Shown here: positions 57,407-64,000 of the stretch, in pieces
How the letters are laid out: each line of letters starts with the position of its first letter
How positions within the stretch are numbered: the stretch's first letter is position 1
NCBI GenBank assembly: GCA_033807775.1
Contig: CM066321.1
Coordinates: 234,476,350-234,540,349 of the forward strand
Direction of reading: 5' to 3'
From: Saussurea involucrata
Lineage: Eukaryota; Streptophyta; Magnoliopsida; Asterales; Asteraceae
Length of the DNA: 64,000 bases
Position numbers and translations under genes: made by a program
The notes under the pieces: generated by a model
Databases searched by the model: none
The model's input: the letters and a program-made list of their open reading frames with translations, nothing else
What the model was told of the DNA's origin: nothing

Positions 57407-60103
57407 ATGGTAAATACTCCGCCAAGGTCTCCTAATTCTCCTATGAACAGAAATTGGTTGGACGATACAGGGGAAGGGCAAACCGGAATAGGCGGAATTC
57501 AGGAAACGCCACCAGACTTTCTTTCTTTGTGAGGAATGCGTAATCGAGTACACCGAGGGGGTACTAGTACTGCTGATCAAACACCGTCAGACTCAGGTAT
57601 GGAAGGCCGTTTAATGGAGAACGTAACCAGATTAATGAATGCATCGATGGAAAGGCAAGCTGAAATGATGAACGCCAATATGGGAAGACAAGCGGAAATG
57701 TTCATGAAAATGTTTAATGACCGGAGTACAGAACCGAGACGAACGGGGGTCGACACTGGTGTGATAAACCCCACTGGTAACCCAGGTACAGAGATGGAAA
57801 GAAGAGTTGAGAGGAACTGCTCCTACAAAACATTCCTGAGCTGTAAACCGCCATAATTCAAGGGAGATGATAATCCAGTGGCTTGTATGAACTGGATAAG
57901 AGAGATAGAACAAGCCTTCCGGGCTTGTGATTGCACTGATGAAAGATCTAAAGTCAGATTTGGGTCACAGATGTTACGCGGCAACGCATTGTATTGGTGG
58001 AACGTATTGTCATCATCTGTGTCGGAAGCAGTTCTGAATACAGTGACTTGGGGACAGTTCAAAGCAAAGATTCTGGAGGAGTACTGTAACGAAACTGAAA
58101 TGGACCGAATTGAGGAAGAGTTCCGAAACCTCAAGAAAGGCACTATGACTGTGAGAAAGTATACAGAATCCTTCTTGGAAAAGCTGAATCTGATAGGACA
58201 TGTGGCTCCCACTGAGAAAGATAAAATGAAAGCCTATCTGAAAGGTCTACCTGCGGATATGATGACGAGGGTTCGAAGTTCAAAAGCTACTACTTTCAGG
58301 GAGATAATCGAAGAGGCGAAAGTAATAGAAGAGATGTACGCCAAAGACAGAGCAGAAAAGGCACAGGTAGGAGAGAAAAGAAAGTGGGAAGGTCGTTCGG
58401 AACCTTCTCAGAATTTGAGGTTGTTTGGCAAGAACATTCGTTACGATTCTCGTAAGGAACCAAACGAGTGTCCTAAATGCAAAAGAAAACATTCTGGTCA
58501 GTGCCGAGCGGGTGAAAATATATGTTTCAAATGTGGAAAGAGCGGGCATATTATGAACAACTGTCCTGTTCGGGGATCATTGTGCTTTGAATGTAAACAA
58601 CCAGGTCATTTTCAGAGGGATTGTCCAAAGCTGAGAAAGGAAGGAGATCAAGGAAAGCAGTTGATTATCCCTAAGCCAGCTGTCCGTGCTTTCCAAATGA
58701 CTGCTGAAGAAGCGAAAGGATCGAAAGATGTTGTTTCGGGTACATTCCTTGTAAACTCTATTCCTGCGCATGTGTTATTTGATAGTGACGCAAATTTTTC
58801 ATTTGTTTCCAAATTGTTCTATCGTAAGTTAGCTATGCCTGTCACTACTTTAGGAGATGCCTTAGTAGTCGAAATAGCTAATGGGGGTCGAACTTTGGTT
58901 AGTGAAAGACTTCTTGATTGTAAAATGTTGATAGAAGGTACAGAATTTCCAATCGACTTGTTGTTAATGGAAATTGGTGGATTCGATATTATTGTGGGGA
59001 TGGACTGGTTAAGCAATAACCAGGCAGAAATAATGTGTGCAAAGAAACTGATTCGAATTCCAATGACCGATAAAAACGATGTATTTGTATTTGGAGAAAA
59101 ACAGAAAGGAGATGTTCCATTGATTTCAGTAGCGAAGGCGCGTAAATGTTTGTCGAAGGGATGTTGGTCCTATCTAGCCTATGTTATAGACACGAAGTTA
59201 GAAAAGAAACGAGTACAAGATATCAAAGTGGTAGGTGAATTTCCGGATGTATTCCCGGATGATCTCCCAGGTTTACCAGCTGAAAGGCAAGTGGAATTTC
59301 GTATCGATCTTATTCCTGGAGCAGCACCGATAGCTCGTGCACCTTACCGTTTAGCGCCAGCTGAAATGTCAGAGATGATGTCCCAACTGCAAGAATTGTT
59401 GGATAAAGGTTTTGTTAGGCCGAGTTCTTCGCCTTGGGGAGCTCCGGTATTGTTTGTTAAAAAGAAAGATGGCACTATGAGAATGTGTATAGATTATCGA
59501 GAATTGAATAAGGTGACCGTAAAGAATAAGTATCCTCTTCCAAGGATAGATGATTTGTTTGATCAACTCCATGGAGCGGGATGTTTTTTCTAAAATTGAT
59601 TTAAGGTCGGGGTATCACCAAGTTCGGGTAAGGGAAGAAGATGTTCCAAAAACGGCTTTTAGAACGAGGTATGGGCATTATGAATTTCTTGTGATGCCAT
59701 TTGGATTGACTAATGCTCCAGCTATATTCATGGATCTGATGAACAGAGTATGTCGATCGTTCCTAGACAAGTTTGTTATCGTTTTCATTGATGACATACT
59801 TGTTTATTCAAAGAATGAGAATGACCATGAGCGCCATCTTTATGAAGTTTTAGGAGTGTTACGAAAGGAGAAGCTGTATGCAAAATTCTCTAAATGCGAA
59901 TTTTGGTTAAAAGAAGTACAATTTATGGGTCATGTAATTTCTTCGGAAGGCGTGAAAGTAGATCCAGCAAAGATAGAGGCAATGATGAATTGGAAGACTC
60001 CGAGAAGCGCGTCTGAAATCAGAAGTTTCTTGGGTCTCGCGGGTTATTACAGAAGGTTTATAAAAGACTTCTCAAAGATTGCTTCTACTTTGACTTTGTT
60101 GAC
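57407..60103 (+). pseudogene. Gypsy B gag, protease and RT (truncated)
   Basis: The ATG at 57407 is in frame with the rest; TGA at 57530-57532 and TAA at 57854-57856 interrupt it. Gag shows MNWIREIEQAFRACDC and ALYWWNVL, then knuckles CFKCGKSGHIMNNC and CFECKQPGHFQRDC near 58520 and 58590. The protease reads FDSDANF, with D replacing the usual glycine of D-S-G. RT starts near 59250 (FPDVFPDDLPGLP, MRMCIDYRELN); a frameshift in a T run near 59585 precedes SKIDLRSGYHQVRV, and the catalytic FIDDILVYS is intact near 59790. The frame is cut at 60103 before RNase H, integrase and any chromodomain, so the chromovirus label rests on gag and RT style. Confidence 0.88.
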
Positions 60104-61691
60104 TGATACGTGCGAAATGTGTGTTTTAATCGCAGTGGGTTGCAAACTGTCCACAGTGGGAAGTGCAAGTGTACACTGTCCACTATGATCGTCACAGCAA
60201 GTAATAGTTGGTAAAATACCAGAATCGAATCCACAGAGACTGGACAATCAAGACAATACGGTTCTCATGAGCTCCTTTTACAAGTTTCAACTAGAGAGGA
60301 AAATAATACTTTGGTTTGGTTTGGTAAAATAGCTACTTGAAACGATTTACTAAATGCTAAAAAGGAGGAATGTAGGTTGGATTTTCCCTAAATTTTATCT
60401 CAAATACTCGGTCCTTAGAGTGATCCTCGTATTCGTGGTGGACATTTTCGCTAGAAAAGCCCGGTTACAAAATACTCACACCGTTAGATAAAAATCCCAT
60501 ACTCTTAGTACTTGTTGTTTTGTCAATGGTAATCTCTAAATGGACCTTTTCAGGCCTCGATGGAATGTGTAGAGACAAATACTCTAAGTGTTTTTAATAC
60601 ACAAATTAGCTTGCCTACTACTCCAGTGGGCAGAGATTAGCTCACTGTGCCGACCTCACTTTCGTAAGTGTCAAAAGAATTCTTTCGAATCCCCTAGCAT
60701 CATTCAAGCTCGTGTCACTGCGCTCTACTTATTTCTAAGTTAAGAACTAGACTTTAGATCCTTGCAAGTGATCAGCTTGTTCGCATCCTTGGGTAAATAT
60801 CGAGAATGAAAGACCAAAACAACAAATATTCTAAGTATAAAGATTACTCAAGCATTTTTGATAAAATCCAGGTACTTCTCCTTCCTACATCCCAAAGGAT
60901 GTTTAGCCTAACATTTCCGAAGTAAAGAAAACAAAAGATGAAGATTTGCACATAATAAAACTGAAAGTGACTTGAATTAACTGCTCACAGTGGGGAACGA
61001 GAAGTCGTCCCTGCACTGTGTAATACGAACTACAATTTAAACTAAGAAAGTAAATTACTGAAAATTAAAGCTAGTTACTGCAGTAAATAAAAGACTAAAG
61101 CTAATGTGGTAGTTGAGAGAATTTGAGACTAAAAGTATTCAAGGATGATAACCAAGCATGCATTTAATGGCACCCAAGTGCTCCTTTATATACTAGGAGA
61201 AGGAGTTGGGTATTACACAAAAGAGGTGGGTCTTCCAATGGGTAAAGACTGCTGAGTTGTGGCAGAATTCAGCTCCTTGTGCAATTCTTTTATCCAATGG
61301 TCCCTTCTCCAAGTCAATCTCCAAGTACAAAGAGGTGTACTTGATGCTATCTTCAATGAGAACTACCTTGTACTTCTCCAGCCATTTCTCTGCCATATGA
61401 ACCGTCCTCCTCCAGAAAATTAGATCCCAACTAAAAGTTTCTTTTTGATTTCTTTTTGATCAGCTCGAAGAGTGGGGAACCGGAGTGGGCACTGTATACG
61501 TCACTGCGGATGAAAAATCGTGAAAACACCCAAAACTTCCCCAAATAATTTATTAAAGACCATGGTTCACTCCTTTTGCTCGTTTTCGTAAATCATACCA
61601 AGAATGGGGGTTTTTAGAAGTGAAATGGCTAAAATTGACAAAATAAAGTGGAAAATAAATGGAAATAATAACTCTAAAAATAGAGTTATCA
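60104..61691 (-). repeat. Athila 2 3' LTR
   Basis: In sense it starts TGATAACTC with a hairpin (AACTCTA/TAGAGTT) and ends CACGTATCA; 1588 bp. It contains CTGTGGATTCGATTC, an Athila-style end segment, and several CACAGTGG, CCACTGTG or CAGTGGGCA motifs at both ends. Confidence 0.85.
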
Positions 61692-61726
61692 CAACCTCAA
61701 ACTTAAATCATTACTTGTCCCCAAGT
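61692..61726 (-). other. Polypurine-tract region, Athila 2
   Basis: In sense TTGGGGACAA, then about 15 bases, then GTTTGAGGTTG next to the LTR, matching the layout of Athila 1. Confidence 0.65.
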
Positions 61727-62233
61727 AATAAAAAGAAAGAAATAAAATGAAACACAATGCATAAAAGGTCTTTGAGGGACTTACATATTTCTTGACTTGA
61801 ATGGGCGTTGATCTCCTTCCTTCGATACTTCCTTCGGTTCCAAACTTGAAAATTTCACTTTTGTGTTTGACGAAACCTTTCCCTTGTTTACCTTTTGATC
61901 AATAGGGCTTTCTTGGGTTTGAAGGGTTTATGGCTTTGAATCTTTTCCCAAGGGTTTTGGCAAAAATTTCCAAACATGGACCGAAGATCTCGCTTTGAGA
62001 TTTTTATTTCAAGAAGTGGGTGTTTAGTATTTTGCTATGATAAGTACGTACACTTTCAGGCTTTATTTGGGAATAAGGAGTATGGCTATTTTTTTTGTGA
62101 GGGTGGGTATTCTGATGGTCCAGAATAGGCACACCATCTTTTTCTGGGAGTGAGCACTTTGATGGTCCAGAAAAGGCACACCATCAATTTTGTTAGTGCT
62201 ACTCCGATTTTCTTCTGTTTTTGTATTTTTGTG

Positions 62234-62274
<41 letters not shown>

Positions 62275-62758
62275 GGAGGGGGGTACGGCTTACCCACCTC
62301 AAACTTGGACTTCACAGTGTCCTCACTGTGAGCAAACTGGAGGTCACTCTGGAAGTTCCCACCTCAAACTTAAAATCTCACAGTGTCCCCACTGTGACAT
62401 AGAAATAACGAACAAAGGTGGTGGTTTGGGGTACAAAAGGGTCGTGTTTAGATGCGAAAAATGGCCTAAATCATTTCACGGGACAAGTTGAGATTTGTAC
62501 TTACAAAAGTGACCTTTTAAGTCGGAAGCCGAAAGTTGTACCTTGAAATGGAAACGAGGTCAAACAAGCATTCAAACAATCAATACGTTAGTACCCAAAA
62601 GTACCTACCTACCGGTAGGATTTTCATGCATCGATATTTAAAAAGTTAAAACAGCAAATAGTGTCAATGCCTAGCCATAGGCACAAAAAGATCAACCAAA
62701 CAAAATAAAATTGTTTTTGGTGAGCAAAAGAGCGAAACATTGTTTTAAAACAAACCAT
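61727..62758 (-). other. Athila 2 untranslated region: hairpin modules, poly(T), small repeats
   Basis: Two modules spaced 66 bp hold TCACAGTG/CACTGTGA stems (62312-62331 and 62378-62397), followed in sense by AAGTTTGAGGTGGG. A T run of more than 30 lies at about 62241-62273. Two copies of TGATGGTCCAGAA with GGCACACCATC lie at 62112-62186. No coding sequence is supported. Confidence 0.65.
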
Positions 62759-63949
62759 TCACGGGGTTTGGGTGGCTTGCGGTGACAGATCCGCATCATC
62801 ATCATCGAACTCATCCTCACTGTCATTAACCGGGCAGATATCTTTCGGGAATTCTGGTAGCTGAGCAGCTAGCATTGGGTTGGCCTCTTTCATCATCAGG
62901 CCCGTCACCTCATCTCGTTCTCTTGTATACATCCAAAATTTCTGCGTGGCCCGGTTCTGATATCGCTGCTCACTTTCCAGCAACTCGATCCTGTATGTGA
63001 GCTTCTTTAAAGCTGCCAAAATCTCTCCCATTTGGTTGCTTGATGATCCGGCCTCGGTTGAATGGAGTGGGGTACCCTTCTTCTCCACAGTGGGCACTTC
63101 AGTGCCCACTATGTGCTCGTCGTCTATTCGCACATTGGGCTGTACCTGGGCAGGCTCAACAGACGGGCCTCCTATCTCTCTTCTCATCTTCTTAATTGTC
63201 TGAATACTGATGTTTTTCGTGGAAATGATCCACTGGTCTTCTTCAGCTGTGGGCACTCCGGCATCTATTAGCAATAGTGTAATAAGGCAAGGAAGGGGTA
63301 GGATTACCTTGGTTCGTGTTCTGGCCTGATGGATGGCACCATGCATTATGATTCCCAGATTGATCTTCTTTTTAGTGAGAACGCAGTAAAGCATGGCACA
63401 CTTATGCATGGAGAGAGTCGTGTCGTGCGATGTTGGGGCCACCGAGGCCCTTAGGAATTGGAACCACACAGCAGCCTCAGTGGTGAGGCTGCCAGCATAT
63501 AGACACCTTCTTTGGCCATCCTGATTCCATGGCCTTCCCTCAACTGCTATTTCTTTTAAAATCAATTCCTCATCAGCCGGAGTCATCTTTGCCAGGAACT
63601 GTCCGAAAGCACAAGGTTCCGGAGCTCCTCTACCTAACACTCGGTTTATATTGCCTGGAGTAAAGTCCACAACCTTTCCTCTGATCTTAACAAATGATTC
63701 TTTGGCTTGGGAGGCCTCAGCATAAAATTCTCGGACTAATGATGCATTAGCGCGGCGATTGGCAGTGGCAATGGTTGCCCAATCTTGCGCTACAAGTTTA
63801 TCTTTGACAAAGGGATTTGCTTCTACAAAGTCGGGGTCGAAACCCCTCTCTAAATTCAACTTCCGAGTGCAAATACACTCAAAGTGGGTTCTAGCAGCTG
63901 GGGAAGTGAATTGCCTCGGTATCCCACTGGGGGCATGAGCAGTCCCCAC
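62759..63949 (-). CDS. Athila env-like ORF (putative plant transposon protein type)
   Basis: An uninterrupted frame of 396 residues from ATG at 63949. The domain seen in Athila env-like proteins runs through residues about 60-240: FVKIRGKVVDFTPGNINRVL, an AVWFQFLRASVAPTSHDTTL segment and LPLPCLITLLLIDAGV. A helical stretch (ILAALKKLTYRIELLESEQR) and an acidic C-terminus with a DDDD run follow. It is in better condition than the Athila 1 copy and has no stops. No signal peptide or obvious membrane span is seen, so an envelope role is not supported by sequence. The 50 bases beyond 63949 are too short to judge the promoter. Confidence 0.8.
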   Translation of the reverse strand: MGTAHAPSGIPRQFTSPAARTHFECICTRKLNLERGFDPDFVEANPFVKDKLVAQDWATIATANRRANASLVREFYAEASQAKESFVKIRGKVVDFTPGNINRVLGRGAPEPCAFGQFLAKMTPADEELILKEIAVEGRPWNQDGQRRCLYAGSLTTEAAVWFQFLRASVAPTSHDTTLSMHKCAMLYCVLTKKKINLGIIMHGAIHQARTRTKVILPLPCLITLLLIDAGVPTAEEDQWIISTKNISIQTIKKMRREIGGPSVEPAQVQPNVRIDDEHIVGTEVPTVEKKGTPLHSTEAGSSSNQMGEILAALKKLTYRIELLESEQRYQNRATQKFWMYTRERDEVTGLMMKEANPMLAAQLPEFPKDICPVNDSEDEFDDDDADLSPQATQTP

Positions 63950-64000
63950 AGTGGACAGATGTGGATTTTCAGAAAGGTTTTGTTCACTTCCCGTATTAGT

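Larger units (their letters stand above)
55356..60103 (+). mobile_element. Chromovirus-like gypsy element B, 5' part
   Basis: 5' LTR, PBS, gag, protease and RT follow in order until an Athila LTR interrupts RT at 60104. Inserted in gag of gypsy A after TTAAG. Confidence 0.85.
60104..64000 (-). mobile_element. Athila-type Ty3/gypsy element, 3' part (Athila 2)
   Basis: In genome order: 3' LTR, PPT, untranslated region, env-like ORF; pol and the 5' LTR lie beyond the window. Inserted in the RT of gypsy B after TTGAC. Confidence 0.85.

Overview
This is nuclear DNA from a flowering plant, almost certainly a eudicot. It shows Sirevirus- and Athila-type retrotransposons, a plant L1-type LINE, Helitron ends with the plant CTAG hairpin terminus, and a nuclear copy of chloroplast trnM-atpE-atpB. 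The 3' ORFs of the copia elements resemble proteins I recall mainly from Asteraceae genomes, so a composite is my best guess (inference). I see no intact host gene. Nearly every long reading frame belongs to a transposable element and most are broken.

Layout, left to right. 1-9089: 3' part of an Athila-type Ty3/gypsy element on the + strand (gag end and pol, spacer, env-like ORF, 3' LTR), apparently inserted in the 3' ORF of a copia element whose tail and LTR follow (9090 to about 10513). 10696-14225: a non-autonomous Helitron carrying a histone H1 exon fragment and a foldback Mutator-like MITE; a second Helitron 5' end abuts it. 14570-21640: a 5'-truncated LINE, split by a chromovirus-like gypsy element (17755-21066) with TSD ATCGA whose pol is deleted. 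21641-22327: unassigned DNA with an RPA70-like exon fragment. 22328-44888: a small PIF/Harbinger-like element (16-bp TIRs, TTA TSD) split by a 21.6-kb Sirevirus on the - strand (22603-44182, TSD CATCA). That Sirevirus holds an internal tandem duplication of about 6.9 kb, and one copy holds a 1.78-kb plastid insertion. 44972-64000: four nested elements: Sirevirus (-), split by chromovirus A (+), split by chromovirus B (+), split by a second Athila (-).

The most interesting signal crosses elements. Three elements (Athila 1, Sirevirus 2, Sirevirus 3) have an extra ORF 3' of pol with its own TATA box; in two of them a GT-AG leader intron ends right at the ATG. Each of these elements repeats its own short motif in the LTR and again just upstream of the internal TATA box (GGCGCC-type, TCAGCGA, TTCGGTGG). 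The 3' ORFs share a recognisable C-terminal segment across three copia elements. Their N-terminal region may be related to the Athila env-like domain, although the two belong to different superfamilies. I read this as a candidate element-specific cis/trans regulatory system. That reading is inference.
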